In this document: positions 25,304 to 34,519 of the stretch, piece by piece
How positions within the stretch are numbered: the first letter of the stretch is position 1
How the letters are laid out: every line of letters starts with the position of its first letter
From: Halorarum halophilum
GTDB taxonomy: Archaea; Halobacteriota; Halobacteria; Halobacteriales; Haloferacaceae
Assembly (NCBI RefSeq): GCF_013401515.1
Contig: NZ_CP058529.1
Location: forward strand, 62,001-126,000
DNA: 64,000 bases
Reading direction: 5' to 3'
Notes under the pieces: generated by a model
What the model was told of the DNA's origin: nothing
The model's input: the letters and a program-made list of their open reading frames with translations, nothing else
Databases searched by the model: none
Program-made: the position numbers and the translations under genes

Positions 25304-26131
25304 ATGAGCGACGACGAGCCGGAGGTGAACATTAGCGGGGGTGCCGACGGCGGCGGCGCGTTCGCGGAGTTCGAACCCGGCGACGCCGACACCCGCGCCG
25401 AGGCGGTCGTGGACGAACTCGGGGAACTGTACTGGCAGAAGGCGTACGGCGGGCAGGACGCGTTCGAGTGTCTCGTCCGCACCGTCCTCTCGCAGAACAC
25501 GAGCGACGTGGCGAGCCAGCCCGCCCACGACAGCCTGATGACCAGGTACGGCCCCGGCGGAAGCGCGTCGGCGGCCGGTCCGGACCTCGCGGTCTCGCTC
25601 GCCGACGCCCCGCAGGACGGCCTCGCCGAAACTATCTCCTCGGCGGGCCTCTACAACCAGAAGTCGGAGACGCTGATCCGACTCGCGGGTCGCGTGGTCG
25701 ACGAGTACGGCGGCGCGGCGGGGTTCGACGAGTTCGTGAAGGGGGGCGACCCGAGGGAGGTCCGGTCGGCGCTGCTCGTGATGAAGGGCGTCGGGCCGAA
25801 GACCGCGGACTGCGTCCTCCTGTTCGCCGGCGGCCGCGGCGGCGTCTTCCCGGTCGACACGCACGTCCACCGCATCGCGCGCCGGATGGGGATCGCGCCG
25901 CCCGACGCCGACCACGAGGAGGTACGCGAGCACGTCGAGGCCGCGGTTCCACCGGAGAAGTGCGGCTTCGGTCACACGGCGATGATCCAGTTCGGCAGGG
26001 AGTACTGCAAGGCGCGGAAACCGGCCTGTCTGGACGGACCGGAGGCGTGCCCACTGTACGACCTGTGCGACCGCGTCGGCGTCGACGAACTAACGGGGGA
26101 GGTCGTGGATCCTGCCGAGACGGTCGAGTGA
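25304..26131 (+). CDS. nth: Endonuclease III (DNA glycosylase/AP lyase)
   Basis: Base-excision repair enzyme removing oxidised pyrimidines. The 275-residue protein has the helix-hairpin-helix MKGVGPKTADC with the catalytic Lys at about 166, and the catalytic Asp at about 185 in FPVDTHVHR, the classical HhH-GPD pair. A C-terminal cysteine set (C-x6-C-x6-C-x5-C in EYCKARKPACLDGPEACPLYDLC) should bind a 4Fe-4S cluster, with a middle spacing longer than the usual x2. ATG 25304 was preferred to 25277 because TTCTTGTACC is about 27 bases upstream. The first 35 residues are acidic and Gly-rich. Confidence 0.93.
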   Translation: MSDDEPEVNISGGADGGGAFAEFEPGDADTRAEAVVDELGELYWQKAYGGQDAFECLVRTVLSQNTSDVASQPAHDSLMTRYGPGGSASAAGPDLAVSLADAPQDGLAETISSAGLYNQKSETLIRLAGRVVDEYGGAAGFDEFVKGGDPREVRSALLVMKGVGPKTADCVLLFAGGRGGVFPVDTHVHRIARRMGIAPPDADHEEVREHVEAAVPPEKCGFGHTAMIQFGREYCKARKPACLDGPEACPLYDLCDRVGVDELTGEVVDPAETVE

Positions 26132-26212
26132 CCACTCGGTCGTCCCCCCGCCTCATCGTGGACGATTGAGACGTCGGTCCCACCTTATCCGCCGTCGGCG
26201 CGAAACGGCCGC

Positions 26213-26872
26213 ATGAGTGTCATCGGCGACTTCACGGTCCCGGCGAGCGCGTTCGCACTTTCGGACGCGCTGTCGGCCGTCCCGGAGATGACCGTCAGGG
26301 GTGACCAGCATGCCACGCACAGCACGATGGAGGTCCTTCCGTTCCTGTGGGCCTCGGGCGGCGATTTCGGCTCGTTCACACGCGCGATGCGGGAGGACCC
26401 GTCCGTCGAGAAGGTCACCGTCGTCGACGAGCTGGGGGAAACGCTCCTGTATAAGGTCGAGTGGAGGGACGAGTTCTTCGCCCTCGTCGACGATATGGTG
26501 GACCACCACGCCGCGGTGATCGACGCCAGGGGTCGCGATGGGGACTGGCGGCTCAGGCTTCGGTTCGTCGAGGACAGCCAGGTATCGTCCTTCCAGCGCC
26601 ACTTCGACGAGACGGGCCACCCGTTCGAGGTGCAGCGGCTCTACCACCCCTCGGAGGCCCGTCAGCGCGAGTTCGGCCTCACCGCCGAGCAGCACGAGAC
26701 GCTGACGGTGGCGCTCCGGAAGGGCTACTTCGGGGTGCCCCGGCGGACCTCGATGGAGGATCTCGGCGGTCTGCTCGGCGTGTCCTCGAACGCCGTCTCC
26801 CAGCGACTTCGCCGGGGATGCGACTCGCTCTTACGGAGCACGCTCACCATCGAGGATGACGCGGAAAGGTGA
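26213..26872 (+). CDS. Bat-type helix-turn-helix regulator (HTH_10)
   Basis: A 219-residue transcriptional regulator of the bacterioopsin-activator family so abundant in haloarchaea. The N-terminal about 150 residues form a sensor-like alpha/beta domain (HSTMEVLPFLWASGGDFGSF, VEKVTVVDELGETLLYKV). The C-terminal HTH_10 domain begins FGLTAEQHETLTVALRKGYF and continues SMEDLGGLLGVSSNAVSQRL, about residues 160-207. Its ligand and targets are unknown. CCTTATCC about 27 bases before the ATG fits a leaderless transcript. A winged-helix gene follows in the same direction 76 bases later. Confidence 0.87.
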   Translation: MSVIGDFTVPASAFALSDALSAVPEMTVRGDQHATHSTMEVLPFLWASGGDFGSFTRAMREDPSVEKVTVVDELGETLLYKVEWRDEFFALVDDMVDHHAAVIDARGRDGDWRLRLRFVEDSQVSSFQRHFDETGHPFEVQRLYHPSEARQREFGLTAEQHETLTVALRKGYFGVPRRTSMEDLGGLLGVSSNAVSQRLRRGCDSLLRSTLTIEDDAER

Positions 26873-26948
26873 CTCGGACCAAGGGGTACTTGAGTGGCGT
26901 GAGTGGTGAGCCGTCCCGCCCTTCCCCCGGCTGCCGCAAGTGCGACCG

Positions 26949-27317
26949 ATGAGTAACGACACGAGGATGCACTCTGAATCCGCCAAGGGGGAGGACGCGA
27001 TTGTCGACCAGAACAGGCTGTTCTCGGCGATGGGGAGCCGGCGGTCACGGCTCGCACTCGCCTACCTGCACGAGCACGACGACCAGCTGTCGCTCGCCGA
27101 CCTCGCTGACGAGGTCGCCGTTGCGGAGCACGACCGGTCGGTCGCCGACGTTCCGGCGGAGGCTGTCAAGCGCGTCCACGTCAGCCTGTATCACAACGAG
27201 GTACCGAAACTCCGGAACCTCGGACTCGTAGCGTACGAGCAGGAGCGCGACCTCGTCGCGCTCTCGGAGGACGGGGCCGACGCGACGTCCCTGCTGATCG
27301 AACTCGACCTGCTGTAG
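26949..27317 (+). CDS. Winged-helix DUF7344-like protein
   Basis: A 122-residue protein with a small winged-helix domain: FSAMGSRRSRLALAYLHEHD, LSLADLADEVAVAEHD, then RVHVSLYHNEVPKLRNLGLV and a short wing YEQERDLVALSED. This is the pattern of the haloarchaeal DUF7344 family of predicted transcription factors. A GTG at 26940 in the same frame is an alternative start; ATG 26949 is simpler. Its function and targets are unknown. Confidence 0.75.
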   Translation: MSNDTRMHSESAKGEDAIVDQNRLFSAMGSRRSRLALAYLHEHDDQLSLADLADEVAVAEHDRSVADVPAEAVKRVHVSLYHNEVPKLRNLGLVAYEQERDLVALSEDGADATSLLIELDLL

Positions 27318-27394
27318 TCCGTCAGCGCGGACGCCCGCTCATCCCTCACGACCTCGACTCGGAACGGTCCCGTACAGGCCGTCCTTCCAAGTGA

Positions 27395-27838
27395 TTACGC
27401 CACCGAACACTCGGCTTCGGGGATGCCGTCGACGGGCGGGTCCGACTCCTCGTAGGTGTAGTCGTCCCCGGTGACGGCGCTCAGCATGGGGAGTTCGAAC
27501 CGGTAGTCGAACGCCAGCCCGAACCGGGAGAACGGGTCCGCGAGGAACCCGGTCACGTCCCCGACGCCGGCGAAGACGACGCCGGTCCGGAGCGTGACGA
27601 TCCGGTGCTCGCCCGTCGTCCCGACGAGCGAGACGCCGAACTCGCCCTCGCCGGGGAGGTTCGTGAACAGCGAGGTGTACAGCGACACGTCGATGGTCGG
27701 ACCTTCGCTCCCGATCTCGAGGTCCTCGCCGGTGCCGAAGCAGTCGGCCGGGTCGGCCGCGGCAGGGGCGACGGGGACCGAGAGCGTGGCGAGGAGGAGG
27801 AGGAGCGCGAGGGCGAGCGAGTGGACGGGTCGGTGCAT
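27395..27838 (-). CDS. Secreted haloarchaeal protein (DUF7332-like)
   Basis: A 147-residue protein with a clear Sec-type signal peptide (SLALALLLLLATLSVPVAPA ending AAA near residue 28). The mature part is acidic, beta-rich and has only two Cys, one near each end, CFGTGEDLEIG and EAECSVA, which could pair. No lipobox. A TATTATGC element lies about 27 bases before the ATG. Function unknown; I recall a similar family under DUF7332 but could not check it. Confidence 0.7.
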   Translation of the reverse strand: MHRPVHSLALALLLLLATLSVPVAPAAADPADCFGTGEDLEIGSEGPTIDVSLYTSLFTNLPGEGEFGVSLVGTTGEHRIVTLRTGVVFAGVGDVTGFLADPFSRFGLAFDYRFELPMLSAVTGDDYTYEESDPPVDGIPEAECSVA

Positions 27839-27963
27839 CGTACCCAGAGGTGACCCTGGGGTGCATAATACCTCTGGCTCCAGTTCTCACGGGACGTCCC
27901 CAGCCCCGGGTTGGGCGGTACCGTGCCGATAGCACTCCGGACCAGGATCGGCGGAGCGTCGGC

Positions 27964-29361
27964 TCACTCCGATGATTCGTCGGGTTCGTCCGGGAAGATC
28001 TTCCCCGGGTTGAGCGTCCCGGCCGGGTCCAGCGCGTCCTTGATCGCCCGCATCGCCCTGACGCCCGTCTCGCCGTGTTCGACCAGCAGGAACCGCCGCT
28101 TGCCCCGACCGATCCCGTGCTCCCCGGTCGCCGTCCCGCCCAGGTCGATGGCCATCCCGACGACCTCCTCGTAGATGTCGGCCGCGTCCGCGACGGACGA
28201 CTCGTCGGTCGGATCGACGAGCACGTCGAAGTGAACGTTGCCGTCGCCCGCGTGCCCGAACGTCGGGATCGGGATATCGTACTCGTCGGACAGTTCGTGA
28301 ATGCGCCCGAGGAGCGCCGCGTACGAACTGACGGGAACCGCGACGTCGCCCGCGTGGAGCGACCTGCGGTCCGGATAGTACGCGCGGACTGCGTCGGCGA
28401 GTTCGCGCCGCGGCTCCCACACGTCCGCGCCGGTCGATCTGTCCTCGAACTCGACCGAAACGGGGTCGTGCGCGTCGATGACCCCCCGGCAGAAGTCGAC
28501 CTCGGCGTCGACGGCGTGGTCCGCCTGCAACTCCAGGAACAGCATTGGCCCCTCCGGCAACGTCGACCCGATGTAGTCGTTGACCATCCTGGCGCTCAGG
28601 GTGTCGACGAGTTCGACGGCGCTGACGTCGACGCCGGACCGCACGATGTCGGCCGCGGCCGCCGTCGCGTCCTCGATGCTCGCAAAGCTCGCGCGGCCGA
28701 CACGCGACTGTTCCGGGCGTCCCGCGAGTTGGAGCGTCGCGCGCGTCACGACGCCCAGGGTGCCCTCGCTGCCGACGATCAGGTCCCGGAGGTTGTAGCC
28801 CGACGAACTCTTCTCGGCCCGGGTCCCGGCCGTGAACACCGACCCGTCGGCGAGGACCACCTCTATCTCGCGCACCCAGTCGGCCACCTTCCCGTACTTG
28901 ACGGTCCGCTTCCCGCTCGCGTTCGTCGCGATCATGCCCCCGACGGTCGCCATCTCGGCGGAGGTCGGGAGCGGGGGGAAGAACAACCCGTGGGACGCGA
29001 CGGCGTCGTCGACGGCCGCGCCGACGACGCCGGCCTCGACGTCGATCTGGCGGTCGGCCGGCCGGACCTCGTCGACGGAATCCATCCGCGTCAGGTCGAG
29101 GCTGATGCCGCCGTGGGTCGGAACCGCGTTGCCCTCGATCCCCGTCCCGGCCGCGAAGGGCGTGACCGGGACGCCTCGCTCGGTCGCCGCGGCGAGGACG
29201 TCCGCGACCTCGGCGGTCGTTTCGGGCCAGACGACGACGTCCGGCGGTGAGGCGTCGCGCTCGGCGGTCCCCCAGTCGCGTCCGTGGTGGTCCCGGTCGG
29301 CATCGGTCGTCGACACCTGCTCCGTCGAGAGGAGCGCGTTGAGAAACGACGTGTCGGTCAT
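27964..29361 (-). CDS. FAD-binding oxidoreductase, D-lactate dehydrogenase / glycolate oxidase GlcD type
   Basis: A 465-residue flavoenzyme that should oxidise a 2-hydroxy acid such as D-lactate or glycolate. The FAD-binding type 4 (PCMH) domain shows VVVWPETTAEVADVLAAATE, PFAAGTGIEGNAVPTHGGIS and VGGMIATNASGKRTVKYG. The C-terminal substrate domain shows FGHAGDGNVHFDVLV and GGTATGEHGIGRGKRRFL, the usual GlcD/DLD signature. The exact substrate is not set by these motifs. Soluble and cytosolic. Divergent from the M20 hydrolase with 96 bases between. Confidence 0.9.
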   Translation of the reverse strand: MTDTSFLNALLSTEQVSTTDADRDHHGRDWGTAERDASPPDVVVWPETTAEVADVLAAATERGVPVTPFAAGTGIEGNAVPTHGGISLDLTRMDSVDEVRPADRQIDVEAGVVGAAVDDAVASHGLFFPPLPTSAEMATVGGMIATNASGKRTVKYGKVADWVREIEVVLADGSVFTAGTRAEKSSSGYNLRDLIVGSEGTLGVVTRATLQLAGRPEQSRVGRASFASIEDATAAAADIVRSGVDVSAVELVDTLSARMVNDYIGSTLPEGPMLFLELQADHAVDAEVDFCRGVIDAHDPVSVEFEDRSTGADVWEPRRELADAVRAYYPDRRSLHAGDVAVPVSSYAALLGRIHELSDEYDIPIPTFGHAGDGNVHFDVLVDPTDESSVADAADIYEEVVGMAIDLGGTATGEHGIGRGKRRFLLVEHGETGVRAMRAIKDALDPAGTLNPGKIFPDEPDESSE

Positions 29362-29457
29362 GACGGAGCCTCGCGAGTAACGGTGAAAAGCGTTGGCGAG
29401 GGCGGCGACCACCTCGGTAGCCTTTTGGCTCCGTTCGGAATTCATGAACCAACCCGA

Positions 29458-30729
29458 ATGAACCGATTCACGCGGTACGACGACGACCTGCGAACGTTCG
29501 TCGAGTCGTTCCTGGGGTTCGACACGACCGACGGCGGGGAACGCGATGCCCAGGAGTGGGTGCTCGACCGGCTCGCGTCGTTCGGCTTCGACACGTACGA
29601 GTGGACGGCCGACGCCGAGCGCCTCGCGACCCACCCGGAGTTCCCGGACGACCCGGACGAGATTCCGGTCGCGGACCGACCGAGTGTCGCCGGCGTCGCC
29701 GAGTTCGGCGACCCGGAGGCCGGCCCGACCGTCGTCCTCAACGGGCACGTGGACGTGGTACCGGCGGACGAGACGCTGTGGGACACCGACCCGTTCGACC
29801 CCGTCTGGGGCGAGCGCGAGGACGGATCGGTGACGATCACCGCCCGGGGTGCCGCCGACATGAAGGTCGGGACCGCGACGTGCATCTTCGCCGGACGGGC
29901 GCTCGCGGACGCGGCCGACGACCTCGACCTGAACGGGCGGGTCGTCGTCGAGAGCGTCGCCGGCGAGGAGGAGGGCGGGATCGGCGCCGCGTCGGCCGCG
30001 ATGGACAGCCCGTACCCCTTCGAGCGCGACGCGGCGATCGTCGCCGAACCCACATCGCTGACGCCCGTCACGGCGACGGAAGGGAGCCTCATGAAGCGGC
30101 TCCACGTCGACGGCCGGTCGGCCCACGCCGCGCGCCGCTGGAACGGGGAGTCCGTCCTGCCGCACTTCGAGCGGATCCGCCGGGCGTTCGAGGAACTGGA
30201 GACGGAGCGTGCTGAGCGCGTCCGCCACCCGCTGTACGAGCAGTTCTCGAACCCGTGGCCCGTCAACGTCGGCACCGTCCACGCGGGGTCGTGGGCCTCC
30301 TCGGTGCCGGCGTCGCTGGACGCGGAGGTCCGTATCGGCGTCGCTCCGGGCGAGACCGTCGAGTCGGTGGAGGCCGAGTTCGACGCGGCGCTCGGCGACG
30401 TGGTCGCGGACAGCGAGTGGCTCTCCGCGCACCCGCCGACGTTCGAGCGGTTCTCCGTCCAGTTCTCGCCGGCCGAGACGGACCCGGACGCCGCGGTCGT
30501 GACGACCCTCCGGGACGCGATGGACGCCGCCGGGCTGTCGGAGACGGACCCCATCGGCGAGACGTACGGCGCGGACTCGCGCCACTTCGTCCACGCGGGG
30601 ATTCCGGCCGTCGTCTTCGGCCCGGGCGACATCGACGAGGCGCACTTCCCGAACGAGTCGATCGTCTGGGAGGAGGTCCTGACCGCCGGCGAGGTCATCA
30701 CGGACACTACTTGTAGGCTCCTCTCCTGA
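29458..30729 (+). CDS. M20 family metallo-amidohydrolase (ArgE/DapE type)
   Basis: A 423-residue zinc hydrolase of the acetylornithine deacetylase/succinyl-diaminopimelate desuccinylase family. Zinc ligands are visible: His97 with Asp99 in LNGHVDVVP, the bridging Asp in GAADMKVGTAT, Glu-Glu in VAGEEEGGIGA, and a C-terminal His in DIDEAHFPNESI. The lid/dimerisation domain starts at SLMKRLHVDGRSAHAARRW. ATG 29458 was chosen because the longer frame overlaps the divergent oxidoreductase. It removes an acyl group from an N-acyl amino acid or peptide; the substrate is unknown. It may act with the aminotransferase that follows it convergently. Confidence 0.87.
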   Translation: MNRFTRYDDDLRTFVESFLGFDTTDGGERDAQEWVLDRLASFGFDTYEWTADAERLATHPEFPDDPDEIPVADRPSVAGVAEFGDPEAGPTVVLNGHVDVVPADETLWDTDPFDPVWGEREDGSVTITARGAADMKVGTATCIFAGRALADAADDLDLNGRVVVESVAGEEEGGIGAASAAMDSPYPFERDAAIVAEPTSLTPVTATEGSLMKRLHVDGRSAHAARRWNGESVLPHFERIRRAFEELETERAERVRHPLYEQFSNPWPVNVGTVHAGSWASSVPASLDAEVRIGVAPGETVESVEAEFDAALGDVVADSEWLSAHPPTFERFSVQFSPAETDPDAAVVTTLRDAMDAAGLSETDPIGETYGADSRHFVHAGIPAVVFGPGDIDEAHFPNESIVWEEVLTAGEVITDTTCRLLS

Positions 30730-30816
30730 TCGGGCATCGGTGGTTACGTGCGGAATCGGTGATTCCGCGCGGCGTTCACCTCGATGCGTGGGCGTCCGAC
30801 GGGTTCGGACTCCCGA

Positions 30817-31986
30817 CTACTCCTCCCAGAACCGGTTCTCGTCGAGCCGACGGATCGCCTCGTCGATGGTGTCCTCGTTCCGCGAGAAGGTGAACCGGAC
30901 CCAGTCGCTCCCCCCGTCGGTGTAGAAACTGCTCCCGGGAACCGCGGCGACGCCCGCCTCGCGGATGAGTCGGAGCGCGAAGTCGGTGTCGTCCTCGTCG
31001 GTCGGGTAGCGCGTCATCATGTAGTACGCCCCGTCGGGCATCACGGGGTCGAGCCCGACGGACCGGAGCCCCTCGTACAGCTGGCCCCGCCGGCGCTCGT
31101 AGGAATCGGCGAGGTCGGCGTAGTACCGTTCGGGCAGCGAGAGCGCCTCGACGCCGGCTTGCTGGAACGGCGTCGGCGCGCAGATGCTGGTGTAGTCGTG
31201 GAACTTCCGCAGTTCCGCCGAGAGCGGCTCGGGCGCGAGCGCGAAGCCGACCCGCCAGCCCGTCACGGAGTACGTCTTCGACATGCCCGTGCAGACGACG
31301 GTTCGCTCCGCGAGGCCGTCGATCGTGACCGGGCTCCGGTAGTGGTCGGCGTAGACGATGTGCTCGTAGATCTCGTCGGTGACGACGACGAGGTCCTCCT
31401 CGGCCGCGACGTCCGCGACGAGTTGCAGTTCCTCAGGGGTGAACACCTTCCCGGTCGGGTTCTGCGGGTGGTTCAGGATGAGGATGGACGCGTCCGACGC
31501 GGCCTCGCGGAGCGGCCCCTCCTCGACGGCGAGCCCGTCCGTGATGTCGAGGGGGATCGGCCGCCCCTCGGCGAACTGGACGCCGGGGATGTAGCTCTCG
31601 TAGGTCGGCTCGAAGTAGACGACGCCGTCGCCGGGGTCACACAGCGACAGCAGCGTCGACATGATCGCCTCGCTCGTCCCGCAGGTGACGGTCACCTCGG
31701 TCTCCGGGTCGTACGAGACGTCCTTCCAGTCGGCGTAGCGCTCGGCGATCGCCTCCCGGAGTTCCGGGAGCCCCCACGTGATCGTGTACTGGCTGGACGT
31801 GTCGATCGCGTCCTTAGCCGCACGCTTTACCGACTTCGGCGTCTCGTCCTCGTCGGGGATGCCCTGAGAGAGGTTGATCGCGCCGAGTCGATGGGCCTCG
31901 CGCGTCATCTCTCGGATGACCGACTCGTTCATTCCCCGCACGCGCTTGCTACCCAGCGGCCGATCGAACGCGTCCTCGGCTGTCAT
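30817..31986 (-). CDS. PLP-dependent class I aminotransferase
   Basis: A 389-residue fold-type I aminotransferase. The pattern of LGAINLSQGIPDEDETPKSV at 34-53, CGTSEAIMSTLLSL, the PLP-contacting NHPQNPTGKVFTPEEL, the TDEIYEHIVY aspartate, the Schiff-base Lys in GMSKTYSVTGWRVG (about residue 240), and the final WVRFTFSRNEDTI with the carboxylate-binding Arg are all intact. It resembles the aspartate/aromatic/kynurenine type Igamma group; the precise amino donor is uncertain. Divergent from the solute-binding-protein locus. Confidence 0.9.
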   Translation of the reverse strand: MTAEDAFDRPLGSKRVRGMNESVIREMTREAHRLGAINLSQGIPDEDETPKSVKRAAKDAIDTSSQYTITWGLPELREAIAERYADWKDVSYDPETEVTVTCGTSEAIMSTLLSLCDPGDGVVYFEPTYESYIPGVQFAEGRPIPLDITDGLAVEEGPLREAASDASILILNHPQNPTGKVFTPEELQLVADVAAEEDLVVVTDEIYEHIVYADHYRSPVTIDGLAERTVVCTGMSKTYSVTGWRVGFALAPEPLSAELRKFHDYTSICAPTPFQQAGVEALSLPERYYADLADSYERRRGQLYEGLRSVGLDPVMPDGAYYMMTRYPTDEDDTDFALRLIREAGVAAVPGSSFYTDGGSDWVRFTFSRNEDTIDEAIRRLDENRFWEE

Positions 31987-32201
31987 ACCCGCACTTGCCG
32001 GCGGGGGGTAAGAAAGCAGTCGGTGTTCGGGCCTCCCGCTAGTACGGTCGAACCTGGTCGATTCCAGCCCGGCCGCTACCGGATTCCGAGCGGGATATCG
32101 GATCGTTCACTTTTGTTCGACAGTTTCTCGACGTGATTGATGGACACACGCGGGACGGGAAGTTGACAACGATGTACAGTTCCCTAGAAATATCCGACAA
32201 T

Positions 32202-32294
32202 CTTATTTAGCCCTCTCGGAGTTGGTATCACATGGCAAACGACGACGAACACGAAGCGGGAACCGACAGCGCCAGCGAGGGAGACGATGCGTAA
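32202..32294 (+). promoter_or_regulatory. Promoter and 20-residue leader ORF before the solute-binding protein
   Basis: A strong TATA box, CTTATTTAG (32,202-32,210), lies about 26 bases before an ATG at 32,232 that opens a 20-codon acidic ORF (MANDDEHEAGTDSASEGDDA, TAA at 32,292-32,294). It overlaps the first 8 bases of the solute-binding protein gene (ATG 32,287). The spacing suggests that the transcript is leaderless from the small ORF, so the binding protein would be reached by translational coupling. Confidence 0.55.
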
Positions 32295-33411
32295 GGGCAC
32301 CGACGGACGGTCGACAGTGAATCGTCGTCGCTTCGTGCAGGGAGCGGCAGCGGCGGGGATCACTGCCGCGGCCGGCTGTCTCGGCGGCGGGGGCGGCGGG
32401 GAGAGCGACCGCGTCCCCACCGACGTCGAGGAGTGGCCGCCCGAGAACCTCGAGTCGAACCTGAACATGTGGAACTGGTACGACAGCTGGGCAGAGTGGG
32501 CCATCGACGCCTTCGGCGACGAGTTCGACGTACAGGTGAGCAACACCGGCTTCTCGTCGCCGGATCAGTGGTACTCCCAGCTCGAGGCGGGCAACAGCGA
32601 GATCGACAACATCGCCGCCACCACGAACTGGGTCGAGCGTTCCATCGAGAACGACTTCCTCCACGAGATCCCGGTCGACGTCATGCCCGCCTGGGAGAAC
32701 ATCACCGACCGCATCAAGGAGGCGAGTTCCTACCAGCAGGACGGGAAGACGTACGCCGTCCCGGAGTCGCTCGTGTTGTACCCGCTCACGTACAACGACG
32801 AGTACTTCGACTCGGCGCCCACCTCCTGGGGCGTTCTCTGGGACGATCAACACGAGGGCAACCTCTGCATGTGGGACAACGCGACCGTCTCCTGCCAGAT
32901 CGCCGCGATGTACACCGGACAGGACCCGATCCAGCCCGACGACTTCAAGGAGATCGAGGAGGTCCTCGTCCAGCAGAAGCCGCTCCTCCAGACGTACTGG
33001 GGCGACTACCAGCAGGGGATGAGCCTCTTCGTCAACGAGGACGTCGTGGCGGGGCCGCTCACGATGGGCCGCACCTACACGGCGCGGTTCCAGGAGGGCG
33101 CGCCCGTCCACTACACGGCGCCCGACGAGGGTGCGATGTACACGAGCGACCTCTTCGTCATCCCGAAGGGGTCGCCCAACCCCATCGCGAGCCTCCAGTT
33201 CACCAACTGGGCCAGCGAGACGGAGAACGCGGCTAAGCTGTTCGAGACGATGGGCTACCAGCCCGCCGTCGACATCAGCGACGAGCTCTCCCAGGAGGAC
33301 GCCGAGTTCACGAACTGGCCGGACGACTGGAACCTGATCTTCTCCGAGACGCTCTCGGACGAGGTCCGGTCCCGGTACGACGAGATCTGGACGGCAGTGA
33401 AGGCCGCATAG
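32287..33411 (+). CDS. Extracellular solute-binding lipoprotein (PotD-like)
   Basis: A 374-residue periplasmic-type binding protein for a polyamine-family ABC transporter. The twin-arginine signal NRRRFVQGAAAAG (12-24) ends in a lipobox with Cys31 (AAAGC), so it is exported folded and lipid-anchored, as is usual in haloarchaea. Mature domain shows SQLEAGNSEIDNIAATTNWV and LFVIPKGSPNPIASLQFTNW, typical of the PotD/PotF superfamily. The ligand could be a polyamine, amino acid or another small cation. First major gene of a four-gene operon; it is translationally coupled to a short leader ORF. Confidence 0.9.
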   Translation: MRKGTDGRSTVNRRRFVQGAAAAGITAAAGCLGGGGGGESDRVPTDVEEWPPENLESNLNMWNWYDSWAEWAIDAFGDEFDVQVSNTGFSSPDQWYSQLEAGNSEIDNIAATTNWVERSIENDFLHEIPVDVMPAWENITDRIKEASSYQQDGKTYAVPESLVLYPLTYNDEYFDSAPTSWGVLWDDQHEGNLCMWDNATVSCQIAAMYTGQDPIQPDDFKEIEEVLVQQKPLLQTYWGDYQQGMSLFVNEDVVAGPLTMGRTYTARFQEGAPVHYTAPDEGAMYTSDLFVIPKGSPNPIASLQFTNWASETENAAKLFETMGYQPAVDISDELSQEDAEFTNWPDDWNLIFSETLSDEVRSRYDEIWTAVKAA

Positions 33412-33412
33412 G

Positions 33413-34519
33413 ATGTCCCTGTTGAGCGTTCGCGGACTCACGAAGGAGTTCGGCAACCTCACGGCGGTCGACGACGTGAGCTTCGACATCGAGGACGGGG
33501 AGTTCGTCTCCATCCTCGGGCCGAGCGGGTCGGGGAAGTCGACGGCCCTCCGGATGGTCGCCGGGTTCGAGGAGCCGACGTCGGGGGAGATCCGCCTCGA
33601 CGGCGAGGACGTTGTCGGGTCGCCCCCGTTCGAACGCGACGTGAACATGGTGTTCCAGGACCTCGCGCTGTTCCCGCATCTGACCGTCGCGGAGAACATC
33701 GGGTACGGGCTCAAGCAGCGGGGCGTCCCCGCCGCGGAGCGACGCGAGCGGACCGAGCGCATCCTGGAGATGGTGCGGCTCGACGGCTACGGCGACCGCA
33801 CCCCGTCGGAACTCTCGGGCGGCGAGCAGCAGCGCGTCGCGCTCGCCCGCGCGCTCGTCAACGAACCGGCGCTCGTCCTGTTCGACGAACCGCTCTCCTC
33901 GCTGGACCGGAAGCTTCGCCAGCACATGCAGGGCGAGCTACAGCGGATCCAGGCGGAGACGAACACGACGTTCCTCTACGTCACGCACGACCAGGAGGTG
34001 GCGCTCGCCGTCTCTGACCGGCTCGTCGTGCTCGACGAGGGCCGGATCCAGCAGGTCGGGACGGTCGAGGAGCTGTACGAGGCCCCGGAGAGCAAGTTCG
34101 TCGCGGACTTCATCGGCGACGTCAACGCCGTCGAGGGGCGGGTGACCGCGGTCGAGGACGGCCGGGTGGTCGTCGACGCCGGGACCGGGGAGGTCGCGAT
34201 TCCGCGGGACGCCGCCGGCGACGTGGCGGCCGGCGACGCGGTCGACGTCTGCGTTCGGCCGTACCAGGTCCGTCTCGACGACGGCACGCCGACGCCCGGC
34301 GACGGGCGGTTCTCGACCACCGGCGTGGTACGGAACCGGAGCTATCAGGGGAGCGACTCGCTGTACGGGGTCGAGACCGAACAGTGGGGCCAACTGTCGG
34401 CGGAGATCCGCGGGAACTCGTTCGACATCGGCGAGTCCGTCGCCGTCACGTGGGACGGCGCCGACGTCCACCTCTACCGGCGCGGCGCGTCCGCGGACGG
34501 TGAGACGGAGGCGACCTGA
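33413..34519 (+). CDS. ABC transporter ATPase (PotA-like)
   Basis: A 368-residue ATPase. Walker A GPSGSGKST (36-44), Q-loop VFQDLALF, signature LSGGEQQ (134-140), Walker B ALVLFDEP (about 153-160), D-loop SSLD and switch His in YVTHDQEVALAVSDR are all present. The C-terminal part from about residue 240 is a TOBE regulatory/substrate-sensing domain as in PotA/CysA/FbpC. It starts two bases after the binding-protein stop. Drives uptake through the two permeases that follow. Confidence 0.95.
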   Translation: MSLLSVRGLTKEFGNLTAVDDVSFDIEDGEFVSILGPSGSGKSTALRMVAGFEEPTSGEIRLDGEDVVGSPPFERDVNMVFQDLALFPHLTVAENIGYGLKQRGVPAAERRERTERILEMVRLDGYGDRTPSELSGGEQQRVALARALVNEPALVLFDEPLSSLDRKLRQHMQGELQRIQAETNTTFLYVTHDQEVALAVSDRLVVLDEGRIQQVGTVEELYEAPESKFVADFIGDVNAVEGRVTAVEDGRVVVDAGTGEVAIPRDAAGDVAAGDAVDVCVRPYQVRLDDGTPTPGDGRFSTTGVVRNRSYQGSDSLYGVETEQWGQLSAEIRGNSFDIGESVAVTWDGADVHLYRRGASADGETEAT

